Of a stretch of DNA of 64,000 nucleotides, positions 44,014 through 52,121 are shown piece by piece. Source of the stretch: Martelella mediterranea DSM 17316. Its GTDB lineage: Bacteria > Pseudomonadota > Alphaproteobacteria > Rhizobiales > Rhizobiaceae. Position 1 is the first letter of the stretch. Every line of letters starts with the position of its first letter. The position numbers and the translations under genes are program-made. The notes below the pieces were generated by a model, which saw nothing but the letters and a program-made list of their open reading frames with translations, was not told where the DNA came from and did not search any database. The stretch lies in assembly GCF_002043005.1 (NCBI RefSeq), contig NZ_CP020330.1, forward strand, positions 372,001 to 436,000, given 5' to 3'.

Positions 44014-44708
44014 GGCCTGATCCTCCTGAGGAAAGGCGCCGCAAGGTCCAGGCAGTGCTGGTACTGCGCGGGCTCGATCGGGTGACCGCCGAAAACGACG
44101 CGCTCGACTTCCAGGGCCAGCGTCTCAAGCGCGTCGCGCTGCGCGAACCCGCCGGGCAGGCGCTGCATGATTTCCCGTGTGGTCAGGCTGCGCTTGACCG
44201 GAATGCTGTTTTCCTCAGCCGCAAGCGCGAGAAAACGCCGAAGCACGGTTCTCAGGCCTTCTCGGTGATCCGGTTCGCCGCGCAGCCGTTCGATAAGATC
44301 ATGGTCGACCGCGGAGGGCGCCGGCTGGTCCGGTCGCGACGCGGCGGAAAAGGCTCGCCCGCCATTGGAGCCGGCAAGTTCCGCAAACGTATTGCGGGAG
44401 CGGTAGGCAAGAACCGCCAGAGCCAGCACCAGAAACGCGATCAGCGCCCAGCCGGCCGATTTGCCGATGTCGAAATTGCCATTCTCCGGCCTGTCGGGAA
44501 GCGCGGGAGCCTCCTTCTCACCGGAACTGTAGCTTATGCCGGTCTGCAGACCCTTGCCCTCGACCGCTTCGAGATAGGCCTCGCCCGAGGGGCCGCGGGG
44601 CGGATCGAGCGGACGGTCGGTCACCTCCGTACAACCGACCGCAAGACTTGCGACGACCAGCAACAAAGCCGCATAAATGGCTGACAATATGCGGCTTTCC
44701 GGCTTCAT
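44010..44708 (-). CDS. DUF4129-domain protein, putative lipoprotein
   Basis: A 232-residue protein. A leader with lipobox-like SLAVGC (Cys26) suggests lipidation, and a single membrane helix follows near 83-102 (AGWALIAFLVLALAVLAYRS). The C-terminal ~90 residues match DUF4129 style (LRTVLRRFLALAAEENSIPV, then SLTTREIMQRLPGGF). ATG 44708 is preferred over one at 44729 because the leader then has a proper length. It is the first gene of the membrane/AAA+ run, so its promoter should lie in 44709-44818. Confidence 0.75.
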   Translation of the reverse strand: MKPESRILSAIYAALLLVVASLAVGCTEVTDRPLDPPRGPSGEAYLEAVEGKGLQTGISYSSGEKEAPALPDRPENGNFDIGKSAGWALIAFLVLALAVLAYRSRNTFAELAGSNGGRAFSAASRPDQPAPSAVDHDLIERLRGEPDHREGLRTVLRRFLALAAEENSIPVKRSLTTREIMQRLPGGFAQRDALETLALEVERVVFGGHPIEPAQYQHCLDLAAPFLRRIRP

Positions 44709-44818
44709 CGAATCTGTCCCCGAGAACATCCGTCCGGCTTTAGCACGTGTGCGGGGCGGCTTCAAACGCGTTACAACGGAGGGGGCTTGCTCACTGCGGA
44801 TATGGATGCCGGTCTGGT

Positions 44819-45598
44819 TCAGTCCTGCGACAGGAATGCGATGAGCGCGTCGTTGAACGCCGTCGCCGATTCCACGTTCACGATGTGACGGCCGGGCAGC
44901 ACGCAGAGCTTTCCGTCCTGAACATTGTCGGCGATCGTTGCGAGATCCGCGGGCGGGCAGACGGCGTCATCGGCGCCTGCGACGGCGAGAACGGGATTGG
45001 AAATATTGCCCAGCGCATCCCGGAAATCCGCGCGCGCGAGCGCGGCGCAGCAGCCGGCATAGCCCTCGGCGTCTGTTGCGGCAAACCGATCGAGGATCGC
45101 ATCGACGGCGGCGGGGTTCCGTGCCGCAAATTCCGGCGAGAACCAGCGCTCCCTCGTCGCCCCGGTCATGCTGGCAAGGCCGTTGACCCGGACGGCTTCG
45201 ATGCGGTCTCTCCAGCTTTCCGCGCTGCCGATCCGGGCGGCGGTTGCGCATAGCGCCACGCGGTCGAAGCGCTCTGGCGCGTTCAGCGCCAGCCATTGTC
45301 CGGTCAGTCCGCCGATGGAAAGACCGCAGAAATGCGCGCGGTCGATCTCGAGCGCATCCATCAGCGCCAGCACATCGCCGCCGAGATCATCCATCGCGTA
45401 CGGGCCGGCGGGCGCGCCGGAGCCGCCATGGCCGCGCCGATCATAGCGTAGGATGCGGAAACGGTCGCTCAGATCGACCACCAGCCCATCCCACATCGTC
45501 AGATCCGCGCCAAGGGAATTGCAGAACACCAGCCAGGGGCCTGCATGACCGTCGATGCGATAGTGCAGGCGGTGGGAGGGCAGATCGATATGCGGCAT
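44819..45598 (-). CDS. pcaD: 3-oxoadipate enol-lactonase-like alpha/beta hydrolase
   Basis: A 259-residue hydrolase closely following the PcaD pattern: FCNSLGADLTMWD, then YDRRGHGGSGAPAGPYAMDD, nucleophile Ser94 (CGLSIGG), Asp211 (AGADDAVCPP) and His238 (PGRHIV). PcaD converts 3-oxoadipate enol-lactone to 3-oxoadipate in the protocatechuate/catechol branches. No pcaB, pcaC or pcaGH is in the window, so it stands alone between the MoxR-type run and a sulfatase. It may serve a distant pathway, or act on another lactone. ATG 45598 is the start nearest to the conserved N-terminus. Confidence 0.75.
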   Translation of the reverse strand: MPHIDLPSHRLHYRIDGHAGPWLVFCNSLGADLTMWDGLVVDLSDRFRILRYDRRGHGGSGAPAGPYAMDDLGGDVLALMDALEIDRAHFCGLSIGGLTGQWLALNAPERFDRVALCATAARIGSAESWRDRIEAVRVNGLASMTGATRERWFSPEFAARNPAAVDAILDRFAATDAEGYAGCCAALARADFRDALGNISNPVLAVAGADDAVCPPADLATIADNVQDGKLCVLPGRHIVNVESATAFNDALIAFLSQD

Positions 45599-45963
45599 GG
45601 ACAGGCTCCGGGTTGTCGTCAGGCAAGGCGCGCTCAAACCGCAACGTACCTCCGCTTCGGCGAGGCCAACGCAGCGCCTTTGAAAGGCAGGATAACAGAT
45701 TCACGTCGACGCCGCCCGGGAGAACACGGCGCTTTCTTCGCAGAGTTTGACAATGACACGGGAGCCGTTCGCCGCTGGCGGAAAACGTCCAGGCCGCTGC
45801 CCGGCAGGCGGGCCGGGGTAGCCCCCCCGAAACACATCGGGGTCACGGGAATGCGTTCGTCCGGCGCGGTCGGCGGCTTGATGTCTATCAACAGGCTGGG
45901 GCCCGATCCAATCATAAAGGAGCGGTTTGCGATAACCTGAATTGATCGCTTTTTCGGGCGGCT
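45599..45963. other. Intergenic stretch without recognisable gene
   Basis: 365 bp between the pcaD-like start and the sulfatase stop. No convincing coding frame or strong hairpin was found. The pcaD promoter is expected here. Confidence 0.45.
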
Positions 45964-47517
45964 TCAGCCTGAATGGCACGCTTGCTTGTCGGCGGCGTTG
46001 AAGGGCCCGCGGCTATCCTTAGCCGCCTCAAGTCCCTGCCACGCATAGGCCTCGGCCGGCGCGTCATGGGCCAGCATGTAGTCCCGCAATCCGGCATAAA
46101 GGCGCGCCTCGACAGCCGCATCCCGGATTGGCTCCTGCTGCTCCGGGTCGCTTTCGAGATCGAACAACAGGAAGCCCTGGTCTTCGAAAGTGCCGTTGAT
46201 GTTCGGTGGCCGTTTGGCGGTGGCGAGCGCGTCAATCTTCAGGAGCGGCATGTCGCGGCAGAAGTTGAACGGCGGCGAGAGCGTGGCCGTCCGGATTTCC
46301 GCATCGCTGAACGGAGCGGTCATGTGCTGCGGCATCAGCGTATATTCTTGGAGCCCCTCGGCGAGAACGTCCGGCGGATAATGCAGCATGACGTAACGCC
46401 CGTCGGTCACGCCCACCGGCCCGCCAAACAGGCCGAAGGCGACCACGCGTTCCGGTTCAGGCGGCGCGAGCAGGGAGCGACCGGTGACGGGCGAAGGCGC
46501 CTCGATGCCGAAAAGGTCCAGGATCGTCGGCATGATGTCCATGGTCTGGGTGAGCGCGCCCACCCGCTCGCCGGCACGCTCCGGCATTTTCGGGTGGCAG
46601 AGCATCAACGGCGTGTGGACGATCTCCTCGTAATAGGGCATCCGGCCCTTGCCCCACCAGCCATGTTCGCCGAGCAGGAAGCCGTGATCCGTGCCGAGCA
46701 CGATCGCCGTGTCCTTCCACATGTCGTGTTCGTCCATGTAGTCGAGAAGGCGGCCGAGATAGTCGTCGCACATGCGCAGAAGCGCCGCGTAATTCGCCCG
46801 GATTTCGGCAACTTCATCGTCGGTTTCGTTGACGCGCTTGTAGTTCGGCCAGTTGAACACCGCGCCCTGCCATGCGCTGTCGCCTTCGCGACGGAAGCGT
46901 TCCGGCGCACGGAAGGGTTCGTGCGGATCGAACAACTCGAGTTGCAGCAGCCAGTCGTCGGCGGCACGGTTGGCGTCGAGGAAATCGAAGGCCGAGGCAA
47001 AGCACTGCGCGATCGGAAAATCCTCCTCGCGCGGCTGGTACATGTTGTTGATCATGTGTTGCATCCGGCCCGGCTTTTTCGCCGGATCGTAATGGCGCGC
47101 GTCATAGTCGCGCCGGAAGGTCTCAAGCGGCGGCTTAGCCAGCCCCTTCCAGGCGTCATATTCCTGGCCGCGAATGAATTCCCAGCTATTGTATTTCGTG
47201 TGGTAGCCGGTTCCGCCATCCTGGAAATAGTGGAAGTGGTCGGTCACCAGATGGGTGTAGACACCTCTTTCGCGCAACAGGTCGCAGAAGGAAATATCAT
47301 AGGGCTCCATCGGCCCCCAGCTTCGGTGAAAGAAGTTCGCCCGACCGGTCTGCAGGTCGCGCCGCGCCGGAATGCAGGGAAGGCTTCCCACGTAATTGCG
47401 GTCGAAAGTCACGCCGCGGGCGGCGAGCCGGTCGAAATTCGGCGTTTCGATGCCGCCGCCATAGGCGCCGAGAGCCAGGCGGTTGAGCGAGTCGAACAGA
47501 ACGAAGATAAGCCTCAC
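45964..47517 (-). CDS. Sulfatase-superfamily hydrolase (formylglycine type), paralogue 1
   Basis: A 517-residue cytoplasmic enzyme; no signal peptide. Cys48 in LPCIPARRDLQTGR fits C-x-P-x-R, the site converted to formylglycine. Metal-site candidates are Asp9 (FVLFDSLN), Asp278 and His279 (GTDHGFLLGEHGWWGK), with Lys291 nearby. The usual N-terminal Asp pair is a single Asp, as in phosphonate monoester hydrolases, so phosphate or phosphonate esters are alternatives to sulfates. The start is GTG 47517 behind GGAGG. It ends the tctC-tctB-tctA-small ORF operon, implying that the TTT system imports its substrate. It is similar along its length to the sulfatase at 57357-58904. Confidence 0.9.
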   Translation of the reverse strand: MRLIFVLFDSLNRLALGAYGGGIETPNFDRLAARGVTFDRNYVGSLPCIPARRDLQTGRANFFHRSWGPMEPYDISFCDLLRERGVYTHLVTDHFHYFQDGGTGYHTKYNSWEFIRGQEYDAWKGLAKPPLETFRRDYDARHYDPAKKPGRMQHMINNMYQPREEDFPIAQCFASAFDFLDANRAADDWLLQLELFDPHEPFRAPERFRREGDSAWQGAVFNWPNYKRVNETDDEVAEIRANYAALLRMCDDYLGRLLDYMDEHDMWKDTAIVLGTDHGFLLGEHGWWGKGRMPYYEEIVHTPLMLCHPKMPERAGERVGALTQTMDIMPTILDLFGIEAPSPVTGRSLLAPPEPERVVAFGLFGGPVGVTDGRYVMLHYPPDVLAEGLQEYTLMPQHMTAPFSDAEIRTATLSPPFNFCRDMPLLKIDALATAKRPPNINGTFEDQGFLLFDLESDPEQQEPIRDAAVEARLYAGLRDYMLAHDAPAEAYAWQGLEAAKDSRGPFNAADKQACHSG

Positions 47518-47612
47518 GGGCGCCTCCTTTCATGCAGTCTGCGGCAGGGCAAATGGGTCGCGCCGAAGAGACCGCTTTACAAAGTTGACCGGTCGCGCGG
47601 GGCAATGCAAAG

Positions 47613-47677
47613 CCGCCCCGGTCGCAAGGGCGAAACCGGTTTGCGTGTTTTCCAAAGACCGGGGCGGACTGCCCCGG
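47613..47677. terminator. Structured intercistronic region before sulfatase 1
   Basis: CCGGGGC (47659-47665) and GCCCCGG (47671-47677) form a hairpin 17 bp past the 51-residue ORF. A longer pair, CCGCCCCGGTC (47613-47623) with GACCGGGGCGG (47657-47667), can fold instead. The two structures are mutually exclusive, which would suit attenuation. No strong U-run is present. Confidence 0.5.
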
Positions 47678-47693
47678 CCGACGGTTTCATCGG

Positions 47694-47849
47694 TCAGGCA
47701 GCCGCGCTGTCATGCTCCGGCACGTCGCCGATATCGGCCTGCTTGGCATCGAGCTTTTCGAGCATCGCCTTGAAGATTTCGCCATGGGCCGAAGCGGCCC
47801 GCGCGGCATGATCGTCGGACTTGATGAAGATGATGTCGGGGCGGGACAT
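47694..47849 (-). CDS. 51-residue ORF with a sulfatase-like N-terminus
   Basis: The frame encodes 51 residues starting MSRPDIIFIKSDDHAARAAS. This looks like the first strand and metal-binding SDDHAAR of arylsulfatases, but the next ~30 residues (EIFKAMLEKLDAKQADIGDV...) are a charged helix unlike any sulfatase. GGAGTG lies 5 nt before the ATG, and the start is only 4 bp after the tctA stop, so translation is likely coupled. It may be a decayed 5' end of another sulfatase or a real small protein of the transporter operon. No known family is recognised for the full length. Confidence 0.5.
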   Translation of the reverse strand: MSRPDIIFIKSDDHAARAASAHGEIFKAMLEKLDAKQADIGDVPEHDSAAA

Positions 47850-47853
47850 GGTT

Positions 47854-49392
47854 TCACTCCGCGGTGTTTGTGGGATCCGATGCCGGACGGCGTGGCGAAA
47901 ACCGGCCGAACATCCGGCTCTTCCAGGTGCGCGGCAGGCAGAGCCAGAGGATCAGCAGCGCATTGATGGCAAGGATCGTGCCGGAGATCGGACGATCGGT
48001 GAAAATGCTCCAGTCGCCGCCGGAAATCGTCAGCGAGCGGCGCAGGTTCTGCTCGCAGATCGGGCCGAGGACGAGGCCGATGACGATCGGCGGCAGGGGA
48101 TAGTTGAAGACCCTGAGAGCAAGGCCGATCGCGCCGAAGGCAAGGGCGGTCCAGAGGTCGAAGATCGACGATGAAATCGAGTAGACGCCAAGCACGCACA
48201 GAAGGGCCACGACCGGCAGCAGCATGAACTTCCGCACCCGGATGAACAGGATGAAGACGGGCGTCAGGAGCACGCCCGCCACCAGCAGGTAGATATTCGC
48301 CGACATGTAGGACAGGAAAATACCGCCGACCACATCGAGATTGTTCTCGAACAGGCCCGGTCCGGGGAAGAAGCCGAGGATGATCAGCGCACCCATCAGC
48401 ACGGCCGAGGATGCGTCTCCCGGAATGCCGAGCGCGAGCGTCGGGATCAGGGTGCCGCCGACCGTGGCATTGTTCGACGCTTCCGTCGCCACCACGCCCT
48501 GCGGGTTGCCCGTGCCGAAGGTTTCAGGCCGTTTCGACTGGGCGCGCGCCATGGCATAGGCCATGAACGAGGACGAGCCGCCGCCAAGCCCCGGCAGCGC
48601 GCCGAAGAACGTGCCGAGCAGTGACGAGCGGAGCAGGTTCCACCAGTCCCGCAGCGTGTGGAGGATCGCCCCGAAGGACGGCCGCGTGATCGCGATATCC
48701 GGCTTGACGTTGAAATTGCCCTGCCGCGCCTGCGACACGATCTCGGAGATCGCGAAAATGCCGATCACCACCGCCACCATGTTGACGCCGCCCAGAAGCC
48801 CGTCAAGGCCGAACTGGAACCGTTCGATATCGGTGAACTGGTCGTAGCCGATCGTTGACAGCAGCACGCCGAAGACACCGGTGATCAGGCCCTTGATCGT
48901 CGCCTCGTGGCTGACGACGGCGATGGTCAACAGACCCGTCACGCCGAGCGCGAAATATTCCGGCGGGGCGAAGCCGAGGGCGAATTCCGCGAGCACCGGC
49001 GAAAAGAACACCAGCACGATGCCGCCGATGATGCCGCCGAACGCGGAGGCCGCGATGGCGAGGCCCAGGGCTTCCCTGGCCTCCCCCTTCTGGGCCATCG
49101 GATAGCCGTCCAGAAGCGTGGCGGCGGCAAGCGGCGTTCCCGGAATCCTGAGCAGGATCGCGGAGATCGCGCCGCCGCAGGAGCCGGCGACGAAGATCGA
49201 GATCAGCAGGCCCATGCCCGCGACCGGTTCGAGGTGATAGGCGACCGGCAGCAGCAGGATGATGCCCATCAGTGGCCCGAGCCCGGGCAGCACGCCGATG
49301 ATAAGGCCGATCAGTGTTCCCGCGAGAATGGCCAGGAGCGACGAGGCGGTAAAGAACAGGCCGAAACCGGCAATGAGAGGTTCGAATGTCAT
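47854..49392 (-). CDS. tctA: Tripartite tricarboxylate transporter large permease TctA
   Basis: A 512-residue membrane protein with about twelve spans. The signature GVLPGLGPLMGIILLLPVAY is near residue 33-52, and the second matching half, FGALPGLGGGSSSFMAYAMA, is near 260. NPQGVVATEASNNATVGGTLI and PTLALGIPGDASSAVLMGAL complete the hallmark of TctA. ATG 49392 is the start next to the first helix. With TctB and the periplasmic TctC it forms a secondary, ion-driven importer of a carboxylated solute. Genes for the small ORF and sulfatase 1 follow directly. Confidence 0.95.
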   Translation of the reverse strand: MTFEPLIAGFGLFFTASSLLAILAGTLIGLIIGVLPGLGPLMGIILLLPVAYHLEPVAGMGLLISIFVAGSCGGAISAILLRIPGTPLAAATLLDGYPMAQKGEAREALGLAIAASAFGGIIGGIVLVFFSPVLAEFALGFAPPEYFALGVTGLLTIAVVSHEATIKGLITGVFGVLLSTIGYDQFTDIERFQFGLDGLLGGVNMVAVVIGIFAISEIVSQARQGNFNVKPDIAITRPSFGAILHTLRDWWNLLRSSLLGTFFGALPGLGGGSSSFMAYAMARAQSKRPETFGTGNPQGVVATEASNNATVGGTLIPTLALGIPGDASSAVLMGALIILGFFPGPGLFENNLDVVGGIFLSYMSANIYLLVAGVLLTPVFILFIRVRKFMLLPVVALLCVLGVYSISSSIFDLWTALAFGAIGLALRVFNYPLPPIVIGLVLGPICEQNLRRSLTISGGDWSIFTDRPISGTILAINALLILWLCLPRTWKSRMFGRFSPRRPASDPTNTAE

Positions 49393-49433
49393 GTCATAGC
49401 ACCTAAAGCCGGGCAACTAAGGCCGGACGCCGA

Positions 49434-49955
49434 TTACCAGATGGTCAGTTCGAACATGCCGACGGGCAGCCGGACATTCAGGAGCGCGCCGAAAACATAG
49501 CCGGCGGCCAGGGTGGTCAGCAGCGACGCGGCGACCAGCGTGACCGGCGAACGGTTTCCGAGGATCAGCATCAGCACGAACATCAGCGCCGGCATGGCGA
49601 GGTAGAAGCCGATCACCGGCAGCATCGCGGTAAAGGCGACCAGAGCGGCGAAACTCATCGCCGCCCTCAAAAGCAGGAAGCTCTCTTCCGGTCCGGGCGA
49701 ACCGTCGGGCGCCGGAACCGAGCCATCGCTGAAACGCTCCTGGCCGATCAGAATCCGCACCGCCTGGACGACGCCGAAGATCACCAAGAGCCAAGCGAGG
49801 CCATCCGGCACGAGGGCGGCATTGTATTGCGGCGGCCCGCCGGCCGCATCCATCTCCACGAAGACGGTGCTGGTCTGCCAGAACACGATGCCCGCGATCG
49901 CGAAGAAGAATGCGACCGGCAGGAACAACAGGGCCTTTTCACGCGATGACGACAT
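49434..49955 (-). CDS. tctB: Tripartite tricarboxylate transporter small membrane subunit TctB
   Basis: A 173-residue protein with four to five hydrophobic spans (ALLFLPVAFFFAIAGIVFW; GLAWLLVIFGVVQAVRILI; FAALVAFTAMLPVIGFYLAM; LLTTLAAGYVFGALL). FELTIW at the C-terminus and the position between tctC and tctA fit TctB. ATG 49955 follows GGAGACATC. A hairpin at 49973-50001 separates it from tctC. Confidence 0.9.
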   Translation of the reverse strand: MSSSREKALLFLPVAFFFAIAGIVFWQTSTVFVEMDAAGGPPQYNAALVPDGLAWLLVIFGVVQAVRILIGQERFSDGSVPAPDGSPGPEESFLLLRAAMSFAALVAFTAMLPVIGFYLAMPALMFVLMLILGNRSPVTLVAASLLTTLAAGYVFGALLNVRLPVGMFELTIW

Positions 49956-49972
49956 GATGTCTCCAATGAAAT

Positions 49973-50001
49973 CCCGCCGGGCCGTGACCGGGCCCGGCGG
50001 G
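49973..50001. terminator. Intercistronic hairpin between tctC and tctB
   Basis: Arms CCCGCCGGGC (49973-49982) and GCCCGGCGGG (49992-50001) pair perfectly with a 9-nt loop, 7 bp past the tctC stop. No U-run follows, so it probably protects the abundant binding-protein message. Confidence 0.6.
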
Positions 50002-50008
50002 CGTTCGA

Positions 50009-51001
50009 TCAGTTGGCGGCACGGATGGCCTTGGTTTCCCACTCGACCGCCTTGACGCCGCTCTCGAGCTGGGAGCGGACGCTGTCGCAGGTCTGAAGAT
50101 ATTCATCCGGCGCGTAGCCGAGCGGCTGGAAACCCACCGCCTTGATGCTCTTCAGAACCTCGGGGTCGGCCATGGCCGACTTCATGGCGTTGCGCAATAC
50201 CTCCACCCGGTCGGCGGGCGTGTCGGAGCGCACCAGCCACCAGTCCCAGCCCGCCGGCGCCAGACCGGTGACGCCGATATCGAGACCAAAGTCGGAGGGC
50301 CGCGGCGCGCCGCCATAGGTCTCGCTCGCATCCTCGGTGTCGGAGAGCGTCATCAGCACCTTGAGCTGATCCTTGTTGGCCTCGTAGACGCCCGGGTTGA
50401 TGATGATCCAGTCGAGAATGCCGTTGCGCAGATCCTTCACGCCGAGCGCCAGATCGTCATAGGGTACGGCGCGCGAGACGGTGTCCATCTTCTGCATGAC
50501 GCTGGCGGCGATTAGGTGCGGAAGCGAGGTGCCCGAGCCGTTATAGGCGGTCTTTGCCGGATTGGCCTTCAGATATTCGATGAATGACGGGAAATCCGAC
50601 CAGCGGGTCTCGTCGGGCCGCATGGCGATCGCGAACCCGTTGGCCGTGGCCGCATAGAGCGGGGTGAAATCGGCGCAGGTCCAGTCAGCCTTGCCGAAGA
50701 TCGGAGAGATGACGAGCGGCGCGACATAACCGTCCATGATCGTGTAGCCGTCAGCCGGTTCGTCGAGAAACGACTTCATGGCGAGAACCCCGTTCGCGCC
50801 CGGCTTGGCAACCACCGGCATGGCCTGGCCGAGCTGCTTGGACATGGCCTCGGCGATCAGCTGACTGACGCCATAGGTCGGCGTCCCCGCCGCCCAGGGG
50901 TAGACCACCTGCACCTTGCGGTCCGGAAAATCGGCCAGGGCCGAGCCGCTCATCAAGGCGATGGCGGAAACAACGAGCAGGCTCTTCTTGAGCAAAGACA
51001 T
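50009..51001 (-). CDS. tctC: Tripartite tricarboxylate transporter substrate-binding protein TctC (Bug family)
   Basis: A 330-residue periplasmic protein. Its Sec leader is SLLVVSAIALMSGSALA, with mature DFPDRKVQVVYPWAAGTPTY matching the first strand of Bug proteins. PVVAKPGANGVLAMKSFLDE near 62-82 and AYNGSGTSLPHLIAASVMQK near 150 are family blocks around the carboxylate-binding loops. It is the first gene of the operon and reads away from a LysR gene 153 bp off. The ligand should carry a carboxylate or similar acidic group. Confidence 0.92.
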   Translation of the reverse strand: MSLLKKSLLVVSAIALMSGSALADFPDRKVQVVYPWAAGTPTYGVSQLIAEAMSKQLGQAMPVVAKPGANGVLAMKSFLDEPADGYTIMDGYVAPLVISPIFGKADWTCADFTPLYAATANGFAIAMRPDETRWSDFPSFIEYLKANPAKTAYNGSGTSLPHLIAASVMQKMDTVSRAVPYDDLALGVKDLRNGILDWIIINPGVYEANKDQLKVLMTLSDTEDASETYGGAPRPSDFGLDIGVTGLAPAGWDWWLVRSDTPADRVEVLRNAMKSAMADPEVLKSIKAVGFQPLGYAPDEYLQTCDSVRSQLESGVKAVEWETKAIRAAN

Positions 51002-51154
51002 TCAAATTCCTCCCTTGGTAACGAACCGGCGAGCGCAGACCCCGTCGCGCTGCGCCGGTCGAGCTTAGGAAGATGACGTTAATCAAGGCGATATCAATTT
51101 TCTAATTCCAATTCGGAAATCATCGTTTACTTTTATTGATGAGGTGGGTTCGCC

Positions 51155-52090
51155 ATGCTAGCCGAAACCGCTGCCAACCGGAGTCTTTGCCGCACCATGC
51201 GTTTTCTGCTTTCCCGCCAGTATCAGCATTTCGCCGCGGTTTACCGCCAGGGCAACCTGCGCAAGGCGAGCCAGGTCGCCGGCGTGACCCAGCCGGCGCT
51301 GACCAAGAGCATCCGCCAGATCGAGGCATCCGTCGGCGCCAAATTGTTCGAGCGGACGCCCCAGGGCATGGTTGCGACCCCGGCCGCTGAAAAGCTCTAC
51401 ACGCTTTACGAATCCTTCGATCAGCAATCCCGCTATGCCCAGCTGGAGCTCGTGGAATTCCTGTCCGACACCGGCCCGCAGATCAGAATCGGCGCCGGCT
51501 TCGTCTGGGCCTGGCACCGCCTGTCGGATGTGATCGGCGACTATGTCAAGGCGCAGCCCTCCGTGCGGGTGAAGCTCACCACGGGCATCACCGACACGCT
51601 GATACCGCAGCTCGAGAACCACGAAATCGACATCGCGGTCTGCGATCTTCAGGGCATCATCCCGCCCCCCGGCTATGCGTGCCGCATGCTCTGGTCGACC
51701 GGGCGGCGGCTATGGGCGAATGCGAACCATCCCCTGGCAGGCAAGATGAACCTCACGCTCAAAGACCTCTCGGCCTGCGTCTGGATCGGCTACACGACGG
51801 ATACGCGAATGATGGCAATGCTGGAGCGTCAGTTTCGAGACGTGGACCTGAAAAAGCCGATCCAACTCGTCGAGACTTCCTCGCTGATGGCGCAGCTCAA
51901 TGTGATGGCGAATTCCGAGTTCGTCGGCGTGATCGCCGACGATATCGCGGAGGAAGCGGCGCGGCGCGGGCTGGTTCCGCTGGATTTCACGTCGGAGGAC
52001 TGGGTGCTGCATGCCGGCGCGATGTATCCGCGCGAGGTCGAAAGCCACCCCGCATTCCGCCATCTGCTGGAACTGCTCCAGAAGCGCTGA
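51155..52090 (+). CDS. LysR-family transcriptional regulator (tct-sulfatase operon)
   Basis: A 311-residue LysR protein. The HTH lies at residues about 20-80 (YRQGNLRKASQVAGVTQPAL, then TKSIRQIEASVGAKLFERTP), followed by an effector-binding domain. The start could be ATG 51155 or ATG 51197 (MRFLLSRQYQHF); the first is reported. It is divergent from tctC, so it probably senses the imported compound and activates the transporter-sulfatase operon. The 153-bp gap is AT-rich and holds TTCC-N5-GGAA and repeated AATT, a possible LysR site, though no clean long palindrome is visible. Confidence 0.9.
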   Translation: MLAETAANRSLCRTMRFLLSRQYQHFAAVYRQGNLRKASQVAGVTQPALTKSIRQIEASVGAKLFERTPQGMVATPAAEKLYTLYESFDQQSRYAQLELVEFLSDTGPQIRIGAGFVWAWHRLSDVIGDYVKAQPSVRVKLTTGITDTLIPQLENHEIDIAVCDLQGIIPPPGYACRMLWSTGRRLWANANHPLAGKMNLTLKDLSACVWIGYTTDTRMMAMLERQFRDVDLKKPIQLVETSSLMAQLNVMANSEFVGVIADDIAEEAARRGLVPLDFTSEDWVLHAGAMYPREVESHPAFRHLLELLQKR

Positions 52091-52121
52091 GAGCCACCCA
52101 TCTTTTCGGATCGAGGCGTTT

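Noticed and set aside
45973..47811. 612-codon plus-strand frame opposite sulfatase 1
   Set aside because: It mirrors the sulfatase codon structure and shows no domain. The sulfatase has its active-site motif and a good start.
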